Below, piece after piece: positions 38,937 through 51,158 of a stretch of DNA of 64,000 nucleotides. The translations under genes were made by a program, and so were the position numbers. The first letter of the stretch is position 1, and each line of letters begins with the position of its first letter. Under the pieces are notes generated by a model. It did not search any database and had not been told where the DNA came from. It saw only the letters and a list, made by a program, of their open reading frames with translations. This DNA comes from Rotaria sordida (lineage: Eukaryota; Rotifera; Eurotatoria; Philodinida; Philodinidae), in NCBI GenBank assembly GCA_905250125.1, contig CAJNOL010000265.1, forward strand, positions 1-64,000. The letters run 5' to 3'.

Positions 38937-39092
38937 GGAATTTTTTCGATTTCTTCTTTGTACATGATCAGTTAAGCCTCATATTTACACCAGATATACT
39001 AGATGATACATCTTTTACTTGTATCACCTAATACACATGATGTAAATACAAGGTCTAACTGACCATGTGCAAAGAAGAAATCGAAAAATTTC
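38937..39092. mobile_element. Short hairpin element (MITE-like)
   Basis: Two arms of about 75 bp face each other across a loop of about 8 bp. The left arm starts GAATTTTTTCGATTTCTTCT and the reverse complement of the right arm starts AGAAATTTTTCGATTTCTTC. It lies just upstream of the orphan at 37270-38766 and could act on its promoter region or be transcribed as a hairpin. Confidence 0.65.
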
Positions 39093-39995
39093 TATTTTCC
39101 GTCACTTTTGAGTCAATCTGTATTTCATGTTTAGTTCAATTTATATTTAAGAAAGACGCGTGTAGCCATACCTACCATGTACCTGCATATATAATTATTT
39201 TAATAAGCTGGACAGGTTATTTCGATGTTTTTCAATGTGAATCATTTTCCATTTTTTTATCAATTTTATTTAAATCATCTTGTATAATCGATTGTAAATC
39301 ACGAGCTGGTATAGAATTTTTTTTTCGAAGAATTATTTGAAATACAAACAATATATTTTATTGATGTGATGAAGTTCGTCATTCTAAAGGTATTGTTGAT
39401 TCTGTAGCAAATATTTTTACATTAACTGAGGATGACTCACATTCGGTTGACTAATGATTATTAATAATATTTGAAGAAATCTATTTACTTCATGACCTTC
39501 TTTCATCATCTCTTTTCTCTGACATATCGAGAAACTTGTACACACTTCCATAGTCACAAATACATCAAATTTTGTAAACGTAAACTATGTTATTTTTATT
39601 TGAAAAGTACTAAATATTTACATATGGGAATAGATAAACACAACGATCAGGGAAGAAATCGAGGAGGGTTTTTTCCCTTTGTTTTAGATAGTGAATAATA
39701 AGAAGCATTAAAACAATGATTCTTCTTATTGACAAAATATATAGGTCAAACGAAGTAGGTCAGAAGAACGAGAAGATATCTAGAATAGCTGAAGAAAAAG
39801 GAAAAAAAAGAACAAAAGTGATTCATTATATAACTATTTCAATTTTTATATTGATCCTTTTGATACAATCAACTGTTAATAAATTGTATTTACTGACCAT
39901 TTTACTGATTATAACTCACATTCTCTTTGAAAAAAAAAACACATCTAGATTATTTTCAAGATCGGTTTTTCTGTTTTTTATTTTAAATTTAAATA

Positions 39996-42900
39996 TTAAC
40001 AATTACATTCCAATGCTCCTCGATGTCTTAAATTATGCCAAATACAGACAATTTGATGAAGAGCAATATATTGTTCCTAAAAAATAAACTAAATATGAAT
40101 TATTAGACAATATTTTATTCATATTTACCAATGATATTAAAGCATTTATTCGTTGTTGACAAATATGAGTAACAAAATTTTCAATAGCTACACGACCATC
40201 AATTAATAAACGATCGAATAAATTTTGTACTATACAATAAAATGCTGCTTTTGTACCACCATCACTACATAGAAGAAAAAAACAGATGCAAATCAAATTT
40301 ATTGAGATCAAAGAAAAAAAGACTTCAATCTACATATCTCTACTCATGAAATTTGCTGTTTGCAACTCTATTTGATACTCGTTAATTATTGAGCAAAACA
40401 AAACAAAACAAAACATATGGCTAGTTTTCTTGTATAATTTGGAAAACCTTGGAGTCGTAAAATATCTACATATTGATTAGTAAATTTTAAACTAACCGAT
40501 CATGAACAACAAGACCAAATCGAGTTGGATCAATATTACGTTGATGATAAATTGATCGATCAACAAAACGAACAAATTGTTCAAGATTCTTAGGTACATA
40601 TGTACCATCATTTGTCCATTCACCAGTATATTCAAAAATGAATACATCAGATTCACGTATATTACTCTAAACAAAAAGAAAAAATATCGATATTATCAGA
40701 AATTTATTCAATTATTTATCTATTATTAACATACATATTTTACTTTTATTTTATGTGATCGATAATAATCACCAAATTTATTTTTTGATGGATTAACCGT
40801 TAGAATATCAACTTTTATTTGATTTTGACTAATAAATTCTGATTCTGTATAATTTGATTTCTCCATCTAGATTTAAATATATATTTTAATTATTAAAACT
40901 ATAATAAAAAAAATGAATTTATTATCTAATAAAAACCTGTTCAACAGCAACAATAAATATTTTATATTCTTGTAGAAGCATAGAAAAGAATGGTTGTAGA
41001 GTAGATTTCATTGGTTCTTGAGTTAAAATTGTACCAGTTGGTCTAATTATATTCTATTGACTAATCTATGAGAAGATTGAAAAAAAGAAAGAGACAATAA
41101 TTTTACTGTAACTTTTGTTGCATTGATATACATTGTTTCACTTGGTGAATGAAGTATAACGCGATTATGATCATCTAAATCAATCAGTCAAAAATTTTCT
41201 TAAATATAAAAAACAAAAATCGAATTTTACAAGGAACAAATATTTCATTTCGATTATAATTCGAATGTTGTTGTGCCATAATTGTTGTTAAATATGTATC
41301 CGGTAAAATACTATTAGTACGATTCTATAAAAAAAAAACCTACTAATGAAATTACTTTTTTCGAGATATCAATTATGAAAAAAAAAGTTGTTAACGTAAT
41401 CCCTGCCGGATTAAAATGTGAAATAAGATGTAACTGTTGTTACTAAGCATAAGGAGATTGTTTTATTCTATCTATTTTGAGACACATTTCTTCACTATTC
41501 TTTGCAGAAATGCAATCAGGAAACAGTTCATATCGTATAACGAGATGTTATTGATATATAGTCTTTGATCTTATGTCAACAATGTCTATCACACCTTGGG
41601 ACATGAGGAAAAGTTCCCTAAAGCATCTGTAACGATCTATCGATCCTTTATAAAAGTTACCTTAAAATCATAATAAATTGTACTATCTTTTAAGCGTGCT
41701 GTTGGTAATAGATTATTACAATATTCAATAAATTTATCTAATGGTCGACCATCACATGGATGAATAGCAACTTCAGCTAAACATTGATATATATATTCAT
41801 ATTGTTCCTAAATGAAATCTGTCTATTAAATATCTATCATTGAAAATGTAGATATTACATACAATTGTTTGAACAAGATTTGCTCGATAAAGACGAATTG
41901 TATCAACTAATTGTTTAACATTTAATATATAACGATTTTGAAAAGCTTCAATTAAATAATAAAGTGCAATAAATACACCTGTTCGACCAATACCAGCACT
42001 ACAAAATTTTAATATATTTACAAAATAGATAAATAATTTTGATTAATATTAACTTGCAATGAACAAGTATACGACAATTTCGATTATTTGGTTCAAGTAA
42101 TCTCATTACAAGGCCAATCATTGAATGACAATCAATTGGTACATGCTTATCGATAAAATTAGGATAATGGTATTGTTCACAATTGTAAACAGAACCTGTT
42201 AACTAAATAAATCATATTTAACTATTTAATTATCTTTTTTTTTATTTTACCTTTGATTTAATACGTAAACATCGACCAATATAACGATATGCTGGAATAA
42301 TAGCTGTTGTACGAATTTTATAAAATTTTGTTTCAATAACAGCATTTACTTTTTCAGAAAAATATGCTGCATGTTCTTGCTAAAGTATTTTTTTTTTGTT
42401 TTTATAAAAAATATTTTATAAATAGAAGACCAAAACAAAAAAAAATTAAAATAATTAACTAACCGCATAAATACATGTTATTGGATCGTAACTAAATGAA
42501 AGCATAACAATCACAGTTATTTGTTGTTCAACAATCATTTCTATAAAATCATCAATCGTTTGTTCAGTAGGTCCTGAAAATAGAAATTGAAATTTTTGTT
42601 GAAAATAAAAATCTTTTAACCTTGAGCTGCATAAAAGATTCTTGACGTAGATGCTGTAGTGATTTGATCCTATAATAAATCAATAACTAAATATTTCGAA
42701 ATAGTTTGTTTTTGTTTTTGATATATTTCATACCGGTAGAATACAACGTATAATTGATGCATTAATATAATCAGAATCATCATTCGTTTGATTATTGATT
42801 TTTTTCTTCAAAGAGACTCGACAAAAATGTTCATCATCTAAATTTAAATAATAATTATAAATTATAAATAAAAATATTTCTATTATTTTGACATGGATAA

Positions 42901-43162
42901 ATTAATAGATAACGATTTTTAGATTTATTAATTGGATTTGTTGCAATAGTTATACGTTTTTCATCCATCTTTCGAAGAGTCTAATAATAATGAGGAAAAA
43001 GATTTTATTATTATTTTTTTTTTAAATAAAAAATTTAATTGAAAATATAAAACAAACATCAAATTCTTGTTTAAGAAGAATACTATCATTTGCAGTTAAT
43101 GTTCGCCATTTTTTAACTACTTGATTAACTGAAAAATCATATTGATGTTGATATAAATCCAT
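39996..43162 (-). CDS. Tandem-domain protein tyrosine phosphatase
   Basis: Sixteen exons, phases consistent, 604 aa: 43058-43162, 42893-42980, 42734-42837, 42621-42669, 42464-42573, 42251-42379, 42054-42202, 41863-41998, 41661-41807, 41231-41324, 41107-41174, 40937-41053, 40735-40866, 40497-40666, 40129-40264 and 39996-40076. Domain 1 has KNRY (56-59), DYINASII, FYAAQGPT, P-loop HCNAGIGRTG with Cys244 and the QTIEQY loop. The WPD loop reads FID (211-213): the acid Asp is kept, Trp and Pro are not. In domain 2 the P-loop aligns as HDRDGGTK, lacking both Cys and Arg, so it should be inactive, as in many receptor phosphatase second domains. The layout is that of a receptor-type phosphatase, yet no membrane segment or ectodomain precedes Met1, and an in-frame stop lies 30 bp upstream. 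Either upstream exons were missed or this is a cytoplasmic form. Confidence 0.85.
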
Positions 43163-45134
43163 GTATGTGTGTATACTACTGCTTTATATGTTGATTGCAA
43201 AAGAAATAAGAAAAGAAACAGTTATAAAGATTGTAAATTTTAACCAGACATCAATGGTAAGCATATCTATACTAACAACATATATCAAAATAATATAATT
43301 TTTCGTTCTTTTTCTTTTTTTAATACAAAAAATACAGAAAATATTTTTTTCTTAAATAAAAATAAACGGTTAACATATTTTATATCGAATGAATATTCAT
43401 TATGACGTTAATTTTCTCTATAGATATTTATGGGGAATTAATTAATATGAAATATTTCCTTCTAAGTTGAAAAAAAAAATGTTATCATAAACCGAACATT
43501 TTCATTATCTTGAAGAAACACACAAACTGCACATTTTAGATGTTTTGACAAACATGAAAACTGACATTGATTTATTTGAAACTCTTCTATGTTTGTAATC
43601 ATCTCGACTGTGTGCAGTACAGAACGCTAATGGTCGTCATATTGATTATTTCATTAGACAACGAAAAAATAAAGAATTTTGTATCACATTTAGTTTCAAC
43701 TTTCTCTCATCAATAACTTTTCTCACAGCTATGATCGGTGAAATTTCCTAAATTTAGACGTTTCAACATACAAAAGTTTCTATAATCCTTATTGTTTATT
43801 ACCAATAAACTCCATTTTTGACGAGCTTTCGTTTGGTATAAAATTCATTAGTTACTCTATTTGAAACTACCGTGGTATCCCCTGGCAAAATAGTATTTCC
43901 AACCTAGTATATCCCGCTGGTCAAATTAAAGGACATACACCTCATTTTTTTGCTTATTTCTTCGCGCCGTTATTATTTGACCTCTTATTCTTATTTTTTT
44001 TTTCTAGAATATATAATGCAGTAGACTTACATCTAAGAGAAATTGCTCTGAACTTAAAGTTCTCGATTTGATAACTTTATATAATAGTTGATGTAAAAAT
44101 ACGTTCCTATAGATAGCAGTATTTGTTCACTTACTTTACTTGCGTATATTTATTATGTTCCAACTGATCAATATTTGCTTTCATGTCAGTATGACAATTG
44201 ATGTCGATTAAGCAAACGTTTCATAGAACGCAAGATTATATGCATTTTAATATCCTTGAGATTTAAATTTCTTTTTTTTTCGGAATTAATTCGAATTATT
44301 TAACAAACAAAATCATTTGTAGTATTCTGTATCATGATCAAAAATATATAATAAACTTTCTCAAAATATTCTTTATTGAAACAAATTTTAACAAAAGAAA
44401 TATTATTTACAATAAAATAAAATATTGATGAAACTGTTTTGGACGAACAAACGGCCCATTTATATCAATACTTTGCAAGTTAGCACAGTTGCAACTTGTT
44501 GTATCATTGGTTATATAATCTGTTACAATTGCAAGTGCTTCGTAGTCAATAATAAGTTTAATCACACGAGTATTTTTCTCGAAGAGAAACTGTTCAGCAT
44601 AATTTACATGTGTATGTCATTCAATAGAATAAATAAAGAGCTTTCATTTGATATATGAGTCGAAACAAAGAAACTGGAGAAGGCAGACAAACTTGCCATG
44701 TGAAAACTGCATAACACAAAGCTGTACGAGATCGGTACTATCGAGTTTTGAAGTAACTGCACGCAGCCAGAATAAAGTCTAATGGTTTAAATCGAACGAT
44801 AATCAGCTCCTGACATCTGCATTGACTGTTGGAAAAATAATAAATTCAGTTTCAAGAGGGGCTGATTTCGTCGCTTAACGATCTCCCTCCTTTCTTTCAA
44901 CATCAACTGTTTATCCTTCATTCATAATATATTTTTTATTATTCAGAAACTTTTGATGAATAAGAGTATCATGTCTGCTTTGTGATTCAATATTTCATTC
45001 TGACAAAATTAAACAAAAGAGAAGAAAAAAATTCCTTTTTTGCCAAAATATTTACTTTTTTTTTCTTTTTGTGTCAACATTCAATCGATCGGAGAACACT
45101 TTTCAATATGGGATTTTTCCATTTTATAAAATAT
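43163..45134. other. Intergenic region upstream of the phosphatase
   Basis: I searched the minus strand for a transmembrane exon or ectodomain exons of the phosphatase and found none that splice in phase. Short plus-strand frames around 44425 and 44982 lack protein character. Confidence 0.45.
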
Positions 45135-46470
45135 GTAAGGTGCAGGCAATTCGAAGTTTCAGTAAAAATTTTTTTTCGCGTTTTTTTTACACCATTTGAT
45201 AGAGCTTGAGCTGCTGATCACGAAAATCTACTTTTTAGCCTTAGCAAATACTTCCTTTCGGTTGAAAAATACGAAATACTTGAGAGGTGTCGTTTTTCGA
45301 GAAAAATGAATCCTTTGCAAAAATGTGTCAAATTTTCTATTTCGTTCTTATTTTTTGTTTCTGAAAATATTTTTTTCAGATTCAGGATCAAAACTGAGTG
45401 GAAATAAGTTGTTAAATCGACTCTAAAACCAACATTCTGTTGGTGGGGAAGCTTCGAATAGCGTCGAGTCCACCCTGTATACGTGAATTTTGTAAACCTA
45501 TCTAGTTTTTCTACGTAAGCGATGGAGCCAAATATTTTGTCTCATTCTGTTTATCATATCACCCCTCAATACGCCTTGTATCGGTTTTTTTTTCTTTCCT
45601 TTCCTAAGTTGAGGAAACTCATTTTTACTGAAACTATAGCTATTCTAGGCGGTATTCAATGGTTTTCGAATTCTAAAAAGAGTTTTAGTCGCAAACTAAA
45701 TGCAGATTCGGAATCAGCATGGAAAATTGAGTCAAATGAAGTGTCTTTCGAGTTAATTTGACAACTTTTATTTTTTCTCAATTTTTCGGATGATATCAGA
45801 GAACTGAAGTTCTTGTATACGGGTCAAAAAATGAAAGTTGTCAAATTAACTCGAAAGACACTTCATTTGACTCAATTTTCTATGCTGATTCCGAATCTGC
45901 ATTTAGTTTGCGACTAAAACTCTTTTTAGAATTCGAAAACCATTGAATACCGCCTAAAATAGCTATAGTTTCAGTAAAAATGAGTTTTCTCAACTTAGGA
46001 AAGGAAAGAAAAAGAACCGATACTAGGCGTGTTGAAGGGTGGTATGATAAGTAGAATGAAACAAAATATTTGGCTCTATCTCTTATATAGAAAAACTAGA
46101 TATGTTTAGAAAATCGACCTATACGTGATACACTCGACGCTATTCGAAGCGCCACCACCAATAGAGTTTTCGCTCTTGAGTCGATTTAACAATTTATTTC
46201 TACTCAGTTTTTAATGCTGAATCTGAAAAAATGATTTCCAGAAACAAAAAATACAAACGAAATAGAGAATTTGACACATTTTTGCAAAGAATGCATTTTC
46301 CTCGAAAAACGACACCTCTCAAGTATTTTGTATTTTTCAACCGGAAGGAAGTATTTGCTAAGGCTAAAAAGTAGTTTTTCATGATCAACAGTTCAAGCTC
46401 TATCAAATAATGTAAAAAAAAAACGCGAAAAGAAATTTTTTACTGAAAATTCGCATTGTCGGCAACTTAT
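45135..46470. repeat. Long near-perfect inverted repeat
   Basis: Left arm 45135-45769 and right arm 45832-46470, each about 635 bp, separated by a loop of about 62 bp. Near the loop the arms match almost base for base (AGTTAATTTGACAACTTT against its complement); toward the outside they diverge more (left end GTAAGGTGCAGGCAATTCG, right end complement ATAAGTTGCCGACAATGCG). No transposase-like ORF. Candidates are a foldback transposon, a hairpin RNA locus, or a recent inverted duplication of an older element. Confidence 0.9.
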
Positions 46471-48143
46471 ATAAGGCACATTTAACTAATAAAAGAAAAA
46501 AAAATTATTTATTCGTGTATTTTATACAAATGTTACTGTGGATTATTATTTTATTATTAATATTCATACGAACTAAACCGAGCACTTGTTCTATTTCAAA
46601 TATTGACATAAGAAAGCTACAAAGATCCTTTTGATAGTACATGAATTATTCATTTCAGTTTTTTTTTCATAGAACCTAAAATTGTAATATTAAATTCAAT
46701 AAGCACAACAAAATTTATATGCATAAAAGAAAAAGATGATTATCAAAATTCTAATGTTAATTTGTCATTTAATATTTATTCAGAATATATACCAATTTCT
46801 ACTAATAGACTTAATAATACAGCTATTGAAACAATTATGCAATCATTTCATTATATAGATGCATTTCATCTTATTTATTCATCAAAAGGAAAAATAGGCA
46901 TTGGTACTCGTTCAGATACTATAATTGGGAGTAAGAAATAAATTTCATAGGCTTGTATTGTTTTTTTTGATTATTTTATATCTTTAAAAATCACCTGGTT
47001 TACTTATGCATGCAAATCGTTGTATTGTATATTATGATAAATATATCGATTGTAAAATTCGAGCACCAATTACGATACAAGCAATTAATAATCGATTAAC
47101 TTATATGTTTCATTGTATTGAACGTCGTCTATAGTTAATAGATTTTCTCTCTTTGAAATTCTTCATTTCTTTTTTTTTTTCTATTTTATTTAGTTTACAA
47201 TCTAAAGTTTATCGACAACATCCTAAATTAGTAAAAATTGATAATATTAATAAAACTTTGACTTTTTGATAGTTTCCAAAAATTGCTGGATATTTTTCAT
47301 TGGGAATAAAAATAGTTATTTATGAACAATAGTTCATTTTGGTACAACTAATTATACAATGGATGTGACATCAAGTAATATTTTATTTTGAAATTAAAAA
47401 ACAAAAAAAAAAAGAATTGACAAGCATTTTGAAAAATTGGTTTTTTGAATATCATCAAATTTTACTGTTCAAATTGTATCATCTATTGATATACAAATTG
47501 AATTTAATCGAGAAAAATTTTCATCATTAACATTTTGTCAAAGAAATTTAACCATAGATGAGAAAATTCAAAGTTCAAATCAAATAAAGCAGAGTGTATC
47601 TTTTGAAAATTATTATTAAAACATTGTTGTTGTTTTTTTATTAGAGAGAAAATGTTAGAACATTTAAGGATATTAATCAAACGACTATTTACACGACTAA
47701 TTTACATCCTAATAGTTGCTATTGTGTGCGGTTTCATTGTCGTCGTCATGAATCATTTGATACAATTAGCGATGTTGAATGTAATAGATATCAAACTTTA
47801 AAGTATTGTTCATAAAAGATATTAGAGAAATGAAGAATACAGAACAACTATGGAATCTTGAGAGATTTGTTAATTTGAAAAAAAAGTAATCAATTATAGA
47901 ATGGTTTAATGAGATGTCAAAATTTTTTTTCAATGATGAATTGATAAAAGTGTAGATAAATAATCTACGATCTTTTTCGGCTAGATTCTGTACAAACTTG
48001 ATCGGAAAAAATATGGACTGTTAATATATACCAAGCATTTAAGTGTTTAGTATTGTTGTGACGATATTGTTTATACTACTTACGAGAGAGTCTCCTTAGA
48101 TATTGTCCCCCGATTTCAATGATTTTTTTTTGCCTAGAGATAT

Positions 48144-48683
48144 TACAGTGTTCCAATAAAAACCTTAAAAGGATTTGAGCTACTATTGAGATTTGACTAA
48201 GCTATCGAATTTTGAATTAGAGAAATCAACTGAACTAACTTCCATAAAAAAAATTCAGAAGTTTTGAACAAAATCTCTTCGAAATATTAGACTCTCAAGA
48301 TATAGGCTTTTTTCCATGGATACTGCATACAACATGTATTTTTTCAAAGCTTCATACCTGGAACAAACTTGGCTCAAAATTTCCGAATGTTTTTAATGTA
48401 AGCTAGTCTATTTGAATTCTCCATATTTGCAAAGTTTCAGATCAAAATTCGAAAATCTGATTTTTCAGAAAATCTGGTATTCTAAAGGTTCTGAAATTGC
48501 ACCAACACACCCCCTGAACTTTCGTTATCGGTAAATGTTCTATCGGTGAAAGTCTTATTGACAAAATTCCGATCAGCCAAGGCCCACAGGATACCTCTAG
48601 AAAATAGACATATTAAAAATTCGATAGCTTAGCTAAATCTCAATAGGAACTCAAATCCTTTTAGAGTTTTTATTAGAACATTA
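48144..48683. mobile_element. MITE-like element with about 75-bp inverted ends
   Basis: The left end (TGTTCCAATAAAAACC, then AAAAGGATTTGAGCTACTAT and TGAGATTTGACTAAGCTATC) is matched by the reverse complement of the right end (TGTTCTAATAAAAACTC, then AAAAGGATTTGAGTTCCTAT and TGAGATTTAGCTAAGCTATC). The left boundary TACAGTG resembles Tc1/mariner termini. No ORF. Its interior contains the third TTTCGTTATCGGTAAATG / ATCGGTGAAAG repeat. Confidence 0.65.
48505..48575. repeat. Third, diverged palindromic repeat copy
   Basis: Carries CACCCCCTGAACTTTCGTTA followed by ATCGGTGAAAGTC, related to the clusters at 25580-25800 and 26515-26605. It sits inside the MITE-like element at 48144-48683, hinting that the words belong to a mobile family. 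Confidence 0.45.
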
Positions 48684-49075
48684 TGCAGTGTTAATAGACA
48701 TCTAAAGTTACAAAAAAAGATTATTTTATTTCCATATAAAATGTCAATAGAAACAGATTGAAACTAATCGTATATCTTATATGAATAATTTCAAAAAAAC
48801 AACAAGTATTTTTCTTCTTAATGGTTTTTTTTTTGCATATTTTTTTTAAAATTTATATTTAGATTTGTGTATGAATTGTATTATAAGTATTTTTATAAGC
48901 TTGCTTTGTCTCTTATTCTTCGTTATTATAGCCTTATTGTAAGTATTTCAAAGATTTATGTCTTATTTTTAATATAGGCTTTTTATTAATTAAAAATAAA
49001 AAGAAATTAGAATTGCATCAGACAACGACAACAAAAAACGGCAATGTTCTTTGAAGTTTTTTTTTTCTTGTTTAT

Positions 49076-51158
49076 GAGAAATAAATTATTTATTTAGAAA
49101 ACTATGTTATTATTTTAGGGAAAAATAAACGATGACCAAGATACTCTTTTGTTTAAGTCTTTTAATGAAACGACTTGAGATCCATGTAAGGTAATTTCTT
49201 ATTCTTTTCAATCTTGTATCTTTATACCTATTTTTAATATTTTCTTATTTGTATAAAAAAATCTAGATTGTGTCTCAAGATATTACAACCATACATCAAT
49301 GATGAAATCAAAACAAGTTAATATATAATATCATCAGCCATCTTTATTTTATTTCTGAATTTTAAATAATAATTTGCACTTAATATACAGTAGCTTTTTC
49401 TTTTATATTATGTGCGATGTGCTGAAACTTTTGATACGAAAATAATATGTTTGTTTTCGTTACTTGTACTCTTCTCTTGAACTTAGCAAAAATAAGTTTT
49501 TTTTTCTCTTTTCTTTATTATATGAAGAAAAAAAATAACCTTGTTTCAATGGCCCGAATTTTATTTAAACAACGATGCATAGCAAGTGGTTCGTACATAA
49601 AAAATGAAGTCAATTCATTAAGCCATAACTATTACTCTTATTGCAGATCGTTGTTGAAAATTTTAGTTGTTGTCAGGGCAAAAGAAAACGTAGAAAAAAT
49701 TTTTTTTATAATTTTCGACCTTTAAGGTCATATTTTGACGGTATTTTTTCCTCTTCTATATTAGAGAAGACCTTGAAAATAAAAAGGAAAGAAAAAAAAA
49801 ATCTTAGAAAAACTTCTCCGAAAGTTTTAGCCAACACAAGTGACCTATTCATTAGTTTACACCTCAATTTTATATAAGAAATTGAACAAAAATTCATCAT
49901 GATTATACGTTCAATTTCTTTTCATCTAGAGAAATTTATTTTAAAATTGTAGTACACTTTCATTGATTTGTTATTCTATGATAGAAATTTCCGTCTTAAA
50001 AGAAAAGCGTTGAGTGAATCATTTTATTAGTTGATGAATAAGACAAACATACTCGTGTTTGAAAGAAGCAGAGAAAAACCCTTTGAGACGTAATAAATAG
50101 AACAAAGAGAATTTTTTTTGAAACATTTTATTTTTTCTACTTAAGTAAACATGCATGCTGCTTAACTGAGGAATCTATAATGTTGCTAAGCATAATGTAT
50201 GGAAAATTTGAATAAAATGTTTTTTTGTCGTTTTATTCAAAATCAAGATTTTTGTGAATATGAGTAGTTTTTTATTTGTTTTTTTCTTCATGTTCTCATT
50301 CGTTGGTGATTTTTGTATTTTACTTATTTTTTATTATTTTATGTTGTACATTTTATTATATTTACATTAATATACCTTGTTTTCTAAACCAATTATGGCA
50401 CAAACTAGAATAATTTAAGATTAGATATAATATAGGAAAAAAACAGCTGACGATGATAAATAATCTATCTAACCATAGTTTTAGATTAGTTTAATATATC
50501 GACGTTGTGAAATAGTTTGAATAGATTTTTTAGTTATCCATAAGAAAATTTTGTTACATGCACGTTAAGTACGTTCGTATAATTATTAATTGTATTTAAA
50601 AATGTGAGGTTACTTTTGCTGAGTTTTTTTTACCTTGAAATTAATGTAACTGGGTTGAATCATATATCTCATCATAAAAAAAAACACTTTTGATATGGTT
50701 GTTTTTCTTTTTTCAAGCGAAAAAGAAATAAATTATTTTTGTGCTTTTTTTTTTCTTCTTTCCATTTCGTCAAATATTCGAAAATTATGCTGAGCAGTAT
50801 GACATCTATGGTTGCATTTTCAGCAATAAATATGTTTTCGTGTAAATACATACATCAATCTTTGAAGATACTCTATTGATCCAAAAAAAACATAATTAAT
50901 ATAATTAACTCTGTCGTCTACTATATTAATATTATCCTTTAATATTTCTTTGATCCATGTGAATATACAATATGTTTTTTTTTTGCATTTAGTAATTTTT
51001 CTGTCTGTTAAAAAATGTATTTGTTTCATTTATTTTGAAGACACAAATTTCTTCAAAGTAATAAATATACTCAGTTTTGTTTTTTTTTCAGTCGCAAAGA
51101 AATAAGTGAAGAGTACCACGCAACGGACGATTTTTGTTTGCTTTTCATAGCATAAAAA
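49076..51158. other. Spacer between pseudogene and intact receptor gene
   Basis: AT-rich, with many poly-T runs. Short frames around 49447-49877 and 50820-51029 have neither splice support nor recognisable composition. Nothing is called. Confidence 0.5.

Larger units (their letters stand above)
46530..49075 (+). pseudogene. Decayed paralogue of the cytokine-receptor-like gene
   Basis: It matches the intact gene at 51159-53761 exon by exon: a signal peptide exon (from 46530, ending SISNIDI), an Ig-like exon (about 46660-46930, with LNNTAIETI and IGTRSDTII), an FN3 exon with CIVYYDKYIDCKIRAP (about 46996-47140), its continuation (from about 47195), the second FN3 domain (about 47450-47600 and 47645-47815), and a probable membrane exon (48863-48938). 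Damage: the exon 1 donor reads GA instead of GT; the Ig domain lacks its second Cys; no AG precedes the FN3 exon; stops occur around 47270 and in the next segment. A MITE-like element occupies 48144-48683, between the FN3 and membrane parts. It is very unlikely to give a full receptor. Confidence 0.8.

Noticed and set aside
40492..40674. 60-codon minus-strand frame
   Set aside because: Wrong frame of a phosphatase exon; the correct frame gives the FGLVVHD end of domain 2.
41395..41420. CCCTGCCGGA word shared with 18185-18195
   Set aside because: The match does not extend beyond about 12 bases, so it is most likely chance.
44425..44658. 77-codon plus-strand frame with a hydrophobic centre
   Set aside because: No splice support, codon style unlike the genes here, no family features.
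45522..45761. 79-codon plus-strand frame
   Set aside because: Lies wholly within the left arm of the long inverted repeat, lacks protein character, and its counterpart in the other arm is not open.
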